Assembly: GCA_965232485.1 (NCBI GenBank)
Contig: OZ246975.1
Coordinates: 930,001 to 994,000 of the forward strand
Reading direction: 5' to 3'
DNA from: VXPQ01 sp965232485
GTDB taxonomy: Bacteria; Bacteroidota; Rhodothermia; Rhodothermales; VXPQ01
Length of the DNA stretch: 64,000 bases
Within the stretch, counting starts at the first letter, position 1. Each line of letters begins with the position of its first letter. A program made the translations under genes and the position numbers. A model generated the notes under the pieces. That model saw only the letters and a list, made by a program, of their open reading frames with translations, was not told where the DNA came from and did not search any database. This document shows positions 26,657 to 34,834 of the stretch, in pieces.

Positions 26657-27940
26657 ATGACCCATTCCTTGCTTCCAAAACCCTGGCGTCACCGGATATT
26701 CACAGTGACATGGCTTGCCTACGCCGGTCTCTACCTGTGCCGAAAAAATTTCAGCGTGGTCATGCCATTCCTGATGGGCGAGTACGGGTTCACCAAAACT
26801 GATCTCGCCTGGGTTCTTACCGGCTACAGTCTCATCTACATGTTGGGCCAATTTGTTAACGGCCTGCTCTCTGATCGCTTCGGGCCGCGGATCATCGTCG
26901 CCACAGGCATTCTGATATCTGTTTTTTCAAACGTCGCAATGGGCTTCGGAGCCTCTCTGTTTTTGTTCATATTCATGATGTGGAGCAATGGTTACGGGCA
27001 ATCGACAGGATGGCCCGGACTAATCAAGAACATGTCTTCCTGGTTCCGACACCAGGAGCGGGGCGTGGTGATGGCCTGGTGGTGTACATGCTATGTGGTA
27101 GGCGGCTTCGTGGGCACGATCTTTGCCACATACTGGGCCACGAATGAGATGTTTTTCGCCGATCTGGGCTGGCGGAGGGCTTTCTGGGCGCCCGCGCTTC
27201 TGCTTACGATCATCGCCGGCGCATACGCGCTCTTCACGCGAAACCGGCCTTCGGATGCAGGGCTTCCGGACCTGCCGGAGGATGACGCCGATGAAACCGC
27301 TCCTTCTCCGGTTAGCGGCGCAGAAAGGAGGTCTGTACTGCGAGAGGTCCTGTCCAATTCGGCGCTATGGGTGACGGGCGCGATGTACTTCTTCACAAAG
27401 ATGACCCGTTACGCATTTCTATTCTGGCTCCCGCTCTATATGACCGAGGCGCTCGACTATACGGAGCGTGCGGCAGGGTACACTTCTTCCGTCTACGAAA
27501 TAGTCGGTTTCTTGGGAGTGATAATGGCCGGCTATGCCTCCGACAAACTCTTTCAGGCGCGCCGTTTCCCGGTCGGCGCACTCATGCTATATGGATTGGC
27601 GCTGACCCTTTTACTTCACCCTACCCTGGCGGAACTCGGCGTCGTAGCCAATATCGTCAGCATTGGCGTCATCGGGATCATGACGTTTGGGCCGGACGCG
27701 CTCATGTCCGGCGCCGCCGCAATGGACATTGGCAGCCAGCGGGGGGCCGCCACAGCGGCAGGTCTGATAAATGGCATGGGGTCCTGCGGCCAACTGATTT
27801 CTCCCCTCCTCGTCGCCTATGTAGCCGAACACTTCGGCTGGAACAGCATGTTCTACCTGTTCGTGATCTTCGCTATAATCTCCGGAACGCTGCTCACGAC
27901 GAAGTGGAATTACGGAAAAAGAGTTGTTCCTGCGTCATGA
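26657..27940 (+). CDS. MFS transporter of the organophosphate:phosphate antiporter (GlpT/UhpC-like) type
   Basis: This is a 427-aa polytopic membrane protein with about 12 hydrophobic segments. The N-terminus (WLAYAGLYLCRKNFSVVMPFL) and the loop GLLSDRFGPR are typical of the OPA family, which exchanges sugar phosphates or glycerol 3-phosphate for phosphate. As the last gene of the phosphonate cluster it is the only transporter present, so it probably imports AEP or a related phosphonate. No PhnCDE-type ABC genes are nearby. OPA-type carriers for AEP have been proposed, so this is plausible but not proven. Its stop lies 27 bp from the convergent isomerase stop. Confidence 0.82.
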   Translation: MTHSLLPKPWRHRIFTVTWLAYAGLYLCRKNFSVVMPFLMGEYGFTKTDLAWVLTGYSLIYMLGQFVNGLLSDRFGPRIIVATGILISVFSNVAMGFGASLFLFIFMMWSNGYGQSTGWPGLIKNMSSWFRHQERGVVMAWWCTCYVVGGFVGTIFATYWATNEMFFADLGWRRAFWAPALLLTIIAGAYALFTRNRPSDAGLPDLPEDDADETAPSPVSGAERRSVLREVLSNSALWVTGAMYFFTKMTRYAFLFWLPLYMTEALDYTERAAGYTSSVYEIVGFLGVIMAGYASDKLFQARRFPVGALMLYGLALTLLLHPTLAELGVVANIVSIGVIGIMTFGPDALMSGAAAMDIGSQRGAATAAGLINGMGSCGQLISPLLVAYVAEHFGWNSMFYLFVIFAIISGTLLTTKWNYGKRVVPAS

Positions 27941-27966
27941 GGGCGCTACAAATGGACGACTTCGCG

Positions 27967-28905
27967 CTACGGATCCACCGAAACGTACGCATCGATCAGC
28001 GCCTGTTCCCCTTCCTTGCCGGGCGCGGCGTTCCCGTGCTCCATGCCGAGGATGTCAGTATACCCCCGTTCGTGGATGTATTTGAACACGTTGCGGTAGT
28101 TGATCTCGCCCGTAGTCGGTTCCTTCCGGCCCGGATTGTCGCCGATCTGAAAATAGCCGATCTCATCCCATGATTTTTCGATGTTCGGGATCAGGTTCCC
28201 CTCGCTAATCTGCTGATGGTAGATATCGAAGAGAATCTTGCAGGCGGGACTGTCCACATGCTTGCAAAGCATGTAGGCCTGGGGCGCCCGGCTCAGGAAC
28301 ATGCCGGGATGGTTCGACCACCAGTTCAGCGGCTCCAGAACCATGACCAGTCCGTGCGGCTCCAGAATCTCCGCCGCGCGCTTCAGCGACTCCGCCACAT
28401 GCACCGTCTGGTACTCCATTTCCTGGCGCTGGTCGACTCGCCCGGGCACCACCGTCATCCACATAGCGTTGACGCGCTTCGCCACTTCCACTGCCCCGCG
28501 AATGTCATCCAGAAATTCCTCCCGTCTGGCCGGATCGCCGCTCGCCAGATTGGGGCCTTGCCAATCGATCTGGTGCGCGACGAATACCCCCATGCGCATA
28601 TTCAGGCGCGTCATTTCCCGGGCAATGGCTTCCTGCATCTCCGGGGTGCGGCCCGCCATGCCATTGTCTTCCATGGACCGGAACCCCATCTCCGCCATAA
28701 AACGAAGTTGGTCAAGCAGATCGTCCCCTGCATGGTTCGCGAACATGCCGAAATGAGGCGCATAGTCGAGCGTGAATTCGGGACGGTTTCCGGAAAAACC
28801 GGAAGGTTCTCCTCCCTCGGACAAACCGGCTGCGAGCCCCGCATGGGCGAAGGGAAGCGCCGCGGAGGCGGCCGCAAAGGAACGCAGAAAACGACGTCGT
28901 TGCAT
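27967..28905 (-). CDS. Tat-exported sugar isomerase/epimerase-like TIM-barrel protein (hydroxypyruvate isomerase-like)
   Basis: This is a 312-aa protein with a twin-arginine signal (MQRRRFLRSFAAASAAL) and a xylose-isomerase-like TIM barrel. Recognisable parts are FMAEMGFRSMEDNGM, the metal-site Glu in VLEPLNWWSNHPG, KILFDIYHQQISEGN (Asp/His), and HGN near the C-terminus; these match the hydroxypyruvate isomerase (Hyi-like) subgroup. Exported relatives are common in Bacteroidota beside GMC dehydrogenases. A role in periplasmic sugar or keto-sugar conversion is inferred; the substrate is unknown. It is the last gene of the minus-strand oxidation operon. Confidence 0.75.
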   Translation of the reverse strand: MQRRRFLRSFAAASAALPFAHAGLAAGLSEGGEPSGFSGNRPEFTLDYAPHFGMFANHAGDDLLDQLRFMAEMGFRSMEDNGMAGRTPEMQEAIAREMTRLNMRMGVFVAHQIDWQGPNLASGDPARREEFLDDIRGAVEVAKRVNAMWMTVVPGRVDQRQEMEYQTVHVAESLKRAAEILEPHGLVMVLEPLNWWSNHPGMFLSRAPQAYMLCKHVDSPACKILFDIYHQQISEGNLIPNIEKSWDEIGYFQIGDNPGRKEPTTGEINYRNVFKYIHERGYTDILGMEHGNAAPGKEGEQALIDAYVSVDP

Positions 28906-28986
28906 GGTTGCATGGATTTGAGTTCAAAAAAACGCGCGCAAGCGGCCCGGAGTCGCCCGGTCTGCTCCCATCTTCTTCCAGTCTTG

Positions 28987-29610
28987 TTACAATGTCTCCC
29001 AGGGCGCTTTAGACAACCCCAGTCGTTCGATCTCGGATTGCGGGGCGCCCGTCCATTCGGACACGAATACATTCCCTATATAGCCAATATCGGCCATGCC
29101 CGCCTCTGTGGTCCAGAATCCCGACGCGGTCAAGTCGCGAAAGAAATTGAAAAACGCGACGCCCTCTGCAAGCGCCGGATCGGCGTCCTCGGGCCAGGCG
29201 ATCGCATCGACCAGTTCGATGCGCTGCGCTTCGGCGCATGCTGCGAAAGAAGACCCGAAGCGCTCCCGCGCCCACGTGTCCAGCCAGGCCAATCCTTCGC
29301 GCATGGGGGCCTGCATAGCGACCCGATCCATGACCATGAAGTCCATGAATTCCGGCGCGCCCGCCTCCGTCGCACTGCCCGAGCGATCATCCGCCGGAAT
29401 AATCAGGTCCGCAAGAATGCGCACCGTTTCGTACTCCTCGTCCGTAAAAAACGACGGCGAAAAATCCCCCTCGGCGCGGGCTTCTTCCGCCTTGCGGGCG
29501 GCGCGTTCGGCGTCGGAAGCGGTCCATCGGCATCCCGCCGCCGTCAGTACGCCGGGGGCCGCGGCCGACAAGGCCAGCGCCAGTAATTTAAGCGATTCGC
29601 GGCGATCCAT
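28987..29610 (-). CDS. Gluconate 2-dehydrogenase subunit 3-like protein
   Basis: I start it at the ATG at 29610, giving 207 residues (MDRRESLKLLALALSAAA...). An upstream in-frame start at 29766 would run into the neighbouring gene. The N-terminus resembles a Tat/lipoprotein-type signal with a Cys after TAAG. The body shows the subunit-3 pattern (FFTDEEYETVRILADLIIPAD, then APEFMDFMVMDR, then GVAFFNFFRDLTASGFWTT). In known enzymes this small subunit helps assemble or export the FAD-containing GMC subunit, which is encoded next door with a 43-bp gap. Confidence 0.8.
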   Translation of the reverse strand: MDRRESLKLLALALSAAAPGVLTAAGCRWTASDAERAARKAEEARAEGDFSPSFFTDEEYETVRILADLIIPADDRSGSATEAGAPEFMDFMVMDRVAMQAPMREGLAWLDTWARERFGSSFAACAEAQRIELVDAIAWPEDADPALAEGVAFFNFFRDLTASGFWTTEAGMADIGYIGNVFVSEWTGAPQSEIERLGLSKAPWETL

Positions 29611-29653
29611 ATGATTAGCGTGCTGCAATGTGCAACGTTGTCCATACAATGTA

Positions 29654-31372
29654 TTACAAAACGCCCGCATTGCGAAGTTCGACAATGCGATCCGCGGTGC
29701 GCCACGCCAGCGCCAGAATGGTCCATGTTGCGTTCTTGTGCGCCTGCGACACAAAAGGCGCGCCATCCGTTACGAACACATTCTTTGCGTCGTGCGCCTG
29801 GCACCAGGCGTTCAGCGGGGACCTGGCCGGGTCGTTCCCCATGCGAACCGTACCCACCTCATGGATGATCTTGCCCGGCGCCAGAATGCCATATCCCTCT
29901 TCTTTCGAGGGCATGGGCGTGAGCGCCTCGCCCCCCATCGCCTCTACGAGTTGGCGGCTTGCTTCCTGGGCATGCTTGATCTGAAGATATTCTTCGTCGC
30001 TCCAGCGCACATGGAAGCGCAGGACGGGAATGCCGTACTTATCCGCCACGTCCGGGTCGATTTCGCAATAATTATCGTACCGGGCAATCATCTCGCCGCG
30101 GGCGGAAAAGCCCACGACGGAGCCGTACAAATCCCGGTAATCCTGCTTCAGCTGCATCCCGTAGCCGCCCCCGCCCCGGGGACGATCCTCGAACAGGTTA
30201 TTGATCGTATGAATCCCGTGCGCGAAACCGTAGCTGGGCTGCTGGCGTCCTCCCCATACTTCAAGATGGTATCCGCGGGCGAAATCGCGCTGCTGGTCAT
30301 ATCCGAACCAGGGGATGTAAATGTGCGCCCCGCCCACGCCGTCTTCGTTGTACGACGAGCGTCCGATCAGCTGCGGAAAGATTCCGGCCACGCTGGCGCC
30401 CGTGGAATCCATCAGATACCGCCCCACGACGCCGCTTGCGTTGGCCAGGCCGGCCGGATGCCGGGGCGAGGTCGAATTCAATAGCAACCGGGCCGATTCG
30501 CATGCGCTGGCCGCCAGCACGACGACTCGGGCGCGCACCGCGTACTCCTGCATATCGTTCCGGTTCACGTACGAGACGCCGGTGGCCAACCCCTCCTGAT
30601 CCGTGGTGACCTCCCGCGCCATGGCATTGTCCACAATGGTCAGCCGCCCCGTATCGAGGGCCGGAGGCAACAACACGGACGGCGAAGAAAAATTCGAATC
30701 CGTCGCGCAACCGCGCCCGCACTGCCCGCAAAAATGGCAGGCAGGCCGCCCGTTGCGCGCTTTCGTCAGGATGGAAAGACGATTCGCCAACACCGGAATG
30801 CCCAGCCGGGCCGCTCCCTGCATCACGAGCAATTCATGCAAGCGCGGCGCCGGAGGCGGCAAAAAATCCCCGTCCGGCTCGTTGTAAAAACCATCCCGCG
30901 CGCCGAAAATCCCGACAAGGCGATCCAACTTGTCGTACCAGGGCGCAAGGTCTTCGTATCCTATGGGCCAGTCGTCCCCCAGGCCGTCCAGGCTGTATCC
31001 GCGAAAATCGTCCGGGCCGAATCGCAACGAAATACGGCCCCAGTGGTTCGTGCGTCCTCCCAGCATACGCGCCCGGAACCAGTCCCACTCCGTCCCGGAA
31101 GCGCGGGTGTACGGCTCGCCCTCGATTTCCCAGCCGCCGATGCACCCGTCGAATTCGCCGAACGGTTTCTCCTTCGAAGACGCCCCGCGGCGAGGCGAAG
31201 AATAATTCCAGGTAAACATGTCGCCATCCTCGGCGGCGTCCCACATGGGACCCGCCTCCAGCATCGCCACATTCGCGCCCGCCTGGGCCAGTACGTACGC
31301 CGCCATGCCGCCTCCGGCGCCGGAGCCGACAATAGCCACATCGTAAATATCGGGATTAACGATATGCCGCAT
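29654..31372 (-). CDS. GMC-family FAD-dependent oxidoreductase (large subunit)
   Basis: This is a 572-aa protein from the ATG at 31372. The FAD motif VAIVGSGAGGGMAAYVLAQ is near the N-terminus. A Cys-rich loop CHFCGQCGRGC sits at about residue 217. The C-terminal GMC signature has the catalytic His in KIIHEVGTVRMG and the second site in HKNATWT. It probably oxidises a sugar or polyol hydroxyl, with the small subunit encoded downstream. No cytochrome c electron-acceptor subunit is adjacent, so the acceptor is unclear. It has no obvious signal peptide and would ride on the exported subunit, which is typical of the pair. The operon partners suggest oxidation at a sugar ring position. Confidence 0.85.
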   Translation of the reverse strand: MRHIVNPDIYDVAIVGSGAGGGMAAYVLAQAGANVAMLEAGPMWDAAEDGDMFTWNYSSPRRGASSKEKPFGEFDGCIGGWEIEGEPYTRASGTEWDWFRARMLGGRTNHWGRISLRFGPDDFRGYSLDGLGDDWPIGYEDLAPWYDKLDRLVGIFGARDGFYNEPDGDFLPPPAPRLHELLVMQGAARLGIPVLANRLSILTKARNGRPACHFCGQCGRGCATDSNFSSPSVLLPPALDTGRLTIVDNAMAREVTTDQEGLATGVSYVNRNDMQEYAVRARVVVLAASACESARLLLNSTSPRHPAGLANASGVVGRYLMDSTGASVAGIFPQLIGRSSYNEDGVGGAHIYIPWFGYDQQRDFARGYHLEVWGGRQQPSYGFAHGIHTINNLFEDRPRGGGGYGMQLKQDYRDLYGSVVGFSARGEMIARYDNYCEIDPDVADKYGIPVLRFHVRWSDEEYLQIKHAQEASRQLVEAMGGEALTPMPSKEEGYGILAPGKIIHEVGTVRMGNDPARSPLNAWCQAHDAKNVFVTDGAPFVSQAHKNATWTILALAWRTADRIVELRNAGVL

Positions 31373-31436
31373 AAGGATCGAAAGTAATTCTGCAGAAAAA
31401 CAGAGACGCGCCAAGCGACCGCCTCACGCTTCATAG

Positions 31437-32525
31437 TTAACGACGTTCAGAATTCGGATGCAAGACATTTCCAGCCTTTCCCTGGGCGAATCCCTCAATC
31501 CCCTGAAAAATCTCGCTCACGCACGGCTCGGGCGGGTTATGGCACTCCGGCACGTTGCGAGGAACCAGGCCCGTGCATCTGGGCAGAAAATTATAGCCCG
31601 CCTGAAGACTCGTTTCCGTCGAGGGGGTCCATTCCCGGCCTATGCCCTCTCCGGCGCCGAAAAAGCCGTAGCCGTTCTGCACGTTGGAGAACGTACCCGG
31701 CGCCGCAAGCAAGTTCACGTCGAAAACCCTGCCGGGCGGCGACCAGGTCGAATCCGCCAGCAGGCCCGAAAACGCCACCTTCCGAAGCCATATGTCCGGG
31801 GCGCTTTCTTCGGGATCGGTAATCAGGCAATTGATTTGATAGGCCGACCGAACGGTTTCGAAATCCCCCGCGATATCTATCGTGAAACGCCAGCCTCCCG
31901 GGATGCGCTCGACCCGATCGTCGTACGAAACGATCACGGGCAACTGCACGGCGGGAGCCACCGGGGACCCTTGCGGCCAGGCTTGCGGGGGCGGCACGTT
32001 GATGGCGTGGTACGTTACGCGCAGCCCGATGAGGTTCGGTACGTCGCCGTCTATAAAGACAGGAACCTGCACGCTGGACTCGCCGGTTTCCAGCGTAAAC
32101 TGCGCGGCGGGCGGCACGGTCACTTCGACGCGGGCCGTCTCGCCGTCCGAACGCGCCACCTCAAGCAAATAACGCGCGTCGTACTCCGGTCGGAAAGGGG
32201 CCATGAAAAAATGGCCGGTGATCAAACTGTCGAAATGTACGCGCTCGTACGTCCACTCCAGACGCTTGCCCGTCGCAAGATGCGTGGAAAATACGCGCGC
32301 GTCGATCTTCGCCTCCCGGTCGGGAATCAACACGTCCGTGACCTCGAAGACGCGGACATATTGCGTATCTGCGGCGGAATCCAGAAAACCCCAGACCGTA
32401 AAGGGAATGTCGGTCCCGGTAATGGCGTCCACGCTTTCCTCGCAGCCCGCGGTCGCCAGCAGCAAGCCCGGCAGCGCCGCCGCCAGGAGAAAACGAATCA
32501 GCCATGTGTCGAACAAGCGCTTCAT
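31437..32525 (-). CDS. DUF4249-like outer membrane lipoprotein (locus B)
   Basis: This is a 362-aa lipoprotein with a lipobox ATAGC (Cys28). The conserved pattern after the Cys (GTDIPFTVWGFLDSAADTQY, then VRVFEVTD, then YLLEVARSDGETARVEVTVPP) matches the paralogue at 49534 and DUF4249-like proteins, which are usually encoded beside TBDRs. No enzyme motif is seen. It may act as the surface lipoprotein partner of the TBDR, comparable in position to SusD but unrelated in sequence. It starts 23 bp after the TBDR stop. Confidence 0.75.
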   Translation of the reverse strand: MKRLFDTWLIRFLLAAALPGLLLATAGCEESVDAITGTDIPFTVWGFLDSAADTQYVRVFEVTDVLIPDREAKIDARVFSTHLATGKRLEWTYERVHFDSLITGHFFMAPFRPEYDARYLLEVARSDGETARVEVTVPPAAQFTLETGESSVQVPVFIDGDVPNLIGLRVTYHAINVPPPQAWPQGSPVAPAVQLPVIVSYDDRVERIPGGWRFTIDIAGDFETVRSAYQINCLITDPEESAPDIWLRKVAFSGLLADSTWSPPGRVFDVNLLAAPGTFSNVQNGYGFFGAGEGIGREWTPSTETSLQAGYNFLPRCTGLVPRNVPECHNPPEPCVSEIFQGIEGFAQGKAGNVLHPNSERR

Positions 32526-32548
32526 GTCAATGCTTAATCAGAGCATGC

Positions 32549-34834
32549 TTAAAACTGGACCTTCATGCCCGCGATGGGAACAAGGGGCAGCTGGTCGCTG
32601 CGGCGGGCCGTGAGCAAATCCAGCGAAAAGAGATTCGCCCGGTCATAGGCGTTCATCACGCCGGCCTGCACGGTCATTTCCGCTTCGAGGGGCAAATCGA
32701 ATGCCCGTTCCACGGTGACGTCCAGCCGGTGATAGGTCGGGAGCGCGCCCCGATACGGAATGCTTTCGTAGATGACCCGGGGAAATCCGCGTACGTTTCG
32801 GACATCTACAGGGCCATCCATCAACACGAAACCGTCGAACCCCTCGACAGGCGTGTACGGCAGCCCGGAGCCGAACTGCCACCGGGCGCTTACATCGAAA
32901 CCGTATACCGTCGCCTTCCCCAGCATATTGACCTGATGGCGCCGGTCGTGAGGCGGACGAAACCGCCCGGGATTGTTCACCGCCGGACTTGCCGGATCGA
33001 TTTCGTAGCGGGTGGAAGACAAGCCGTAATTCACGAACCCGTAAAAACGGGGACGCCGCACTTCCAGCCGCAAATCGAATCCGTAGGCATTGCCGTGGGC
33101 CTCCTGCAAGCGCGTGGTGAAGCCCGGAAACGCCGTCCACTCCCCGATAAAAATGTTGTCCATGCTTTTGTAAAATCCCTCGATGGAGCATTCCAGCCAG
33201 GGGGCGGGTTCGACCCGGTATCCGAGCAGCGCGTGCGTGGAACGCATGGCCTCGCTGGAAGGCGTTTGCACCCAGGCGGTAAAAATATTCGTGGCGTCGC
33301 GACGATCGCTCAGGCCCACGGTGACCTGCCGATAGACGCCCGCCGCGGCGCTCCATTCCTGTACGCCGCGCTGCAGGCGCAGGCGTAGCCGGGGTTCGAA
33401 ATAGTCGCCCGTACTGCCCATCGTCTGCACGGTGAGCCCGGGTCGTACGTACAACCCGCCGGCCACGTATATTTCCGGTTGAATATAGGCGCCGACATTC
33501 GTGGGCGCCCCTCGCCCGACCGTAAGATTCTGAAACAATCCCCCCAGCACGGTTTCCGTGAGCGGCGTCCGCAGGAAAAATCCCCACTTGACCTCCGAAC
33601 TCTGGGCGAAATTCGTCATATTGACGGCGAGGTTGAACAGTTCGAGATCGGAAGTCCGGGTCGGTTCGCCGCGCGGCCCAAAAGAACTTTCCAGACGAGA
33701 AACAGACACGAGCACTTCGCTCAGAATCGGAAGGATGCGCGGCGCGGAAAGGTAGCGTACGCCGAGCGCCGTATTGCGCCAGCTGACCTCGTCGTTGCGG
33801 CGCAATGGGTCGTCGGTGGGCGTAAGCGTGCCCCGGTCAAAGGTCTTCAGCCCCGTTACCGAGAGTTGGCGATTCGATCCAAGGCGCGCATGCATTTTTC
33901 CGAACACATCGTCGAATACGTAGGGAAGCGGCGCAGACACGTACCGGGAAGCCAGTTCGTCCAGCATCGAATACCGGGCGGCCCCCAGAAACGAGATGCG
34001 GCCCGGCAAAATGGGTCCTTCGAGATGTCCCGCGCTGGTAAACGGCGACAGGGCTGCAGAAGCATGAAAACTGCGCTTGTTTCCGTTGCGGGAATGCACA
34101 TCGATCACTGAGGATATTCTTCCCGAAAATTCCGCCCCGAATCCCCCGGCGTAGACATCGGCCCGACTGACGATTTCAGAAGAAAACGCCGAATAGAAAC
34201 CCAGCACATGGAAGGGCTGGTAAATCTCGATGCCGTCCAGCATCGTCAGGTTTTGCGTAGGCTCGCCGCCCCGAATGAACACCTGCCCGCCGCGGTCTCC
34301 CATCAACACTACGCTGGGTATCGTGGAAAGATAGGATACCAGATCGCCCGAAACGTCCGGCGACGGGATCAGTTCGATATCTTCCGGGCGGATGGTTTGC
34401 TGCCCAGCCGTTACGCGCGCCGCCCCGTCGTCGCGCTCCGCCTCGACAGAAATGCCCTCCAGGGCCATGGCGTCTTCCCGAAGCACGATATTGACCAGCA
34501 GGCGGTCGTCGACCTCAATGTCCAGCGTATCCACATACGTCACGAATCCGATGAAAGAAGCCCGCAACAGGTAGCGCCCCGGCGAAATGCGTCCGATAAG
34601 AAAAAATCCGTCCTCGTTGGACGCCGCCCCCTTCAGCGCGCCGGTCAGGTTATCGACCGATACGTTGACGCCCTGAAGCGATTCCCCGCCCGGATCCGTC
34701 GTAACGAAACCCCGCACGGAAGCGGATTGCGCCCTCGCTTCGGACAATAAACCCGGAGCCGACCCGACGATCCCCGACAGGGCCGCCAACGCCCACAGGC
34801 GAACATACGCGCTATGCATGCCCCGTAACGTCAT
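32549..34834 (-). CDS. TonB-dependent receptor (locus B, second receptor)
   Basis: This is a 761-aa receptor with a signal peptide (ending in SEARAQ), a carboxypeptidase-regulatory domain (ASVRGFVTTDPGGESLQGV), and a plug with RVTAGQQTIRPEDIELIP and GDRGGQVFIRGGEPTQN. A beta-barrel follows, ending in GMKVQF. It is closely similar along its length to the receptor at 50490, and both precede a DUF4249-like gene. Its ATG overlaps the upstream TPR stop by 4 bp (ATGA), which suggests translational coupling. It is shorter than the other receptors here (about 970-1076 aa), so this is a distinct subtype. The ligand is unknown. Confidence 0.88.
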   Translation of the reverse strand: MTLRGMHSAYVRLWALAALSGIVGSAPGLLSEARAQSASVRGFVTTDPGGESLQGVNVSVDNLTGALKGAASNEDGFFLIGRISPGRYLLRASFIGFVTYVDTLDIEVDDRLLVNIVLREDAMALEGISVEAERDDGAARVTAGQQTIRPEDIELIPSPDVSGDLVSYLSTIPSVVLMGDRGGQVFIRGGEPTQNLTMLDGIEIYQPFHVLGFYSAFSSEIVSRADVYAGGFGAEFSGRISSVIDVHSRNGNKRSFHASAALSPFTSAGHLEGPILPGRISFLGAARYSMLDELASRYVSAPLPYVFDDVFGKMHARLGSNRQLSVTGLKTFDRGTLTPTDDPLRRNDEVSWRNTALGVRYLSAPRILPILSEVLVSVSRLESSFGPRGEPTRTSDLELFNLAVNMTNFAQSSEVKWGFFLRTPLTETVLGGLFQNLTVGRGAPTNVGAYIQPEIYVAGGLYVRPGLTVQTMGSTGDYFEPRLRLRLQRGVQEWSAAAGVYRQVTVGLSDRRDATNIFTAWVQTPSSEAMRSTHALLGYRVEPAPWLECSIEGFYKSMDNIFIGEWTAFPGFTTRLQEAHGNAYGFDLRLEVRRPRFYGFVNYGLSSTRYEIDPASPAVNNPGRFRPPHDRRHQVNMLGKATVYGFDVSARWQFGSGLPYTPVEGFDGFVLMDGPVDVRNVRGFPRVIYESIPYRGALPTYHRLDVTVERAFDLPLEAEMTVQAGVMNAYDRANLFSLDLLTARRSDQLPLVPIAGMKVQF

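Noticed and set aside
12682..27940. C-P lyase or PhnX phosphonatase pathway
   Set aside because: None of the phnGHIJKLM genes nor a HAD-type phosphonatase is present; hydrolysis runs through PhnY and PhnA.
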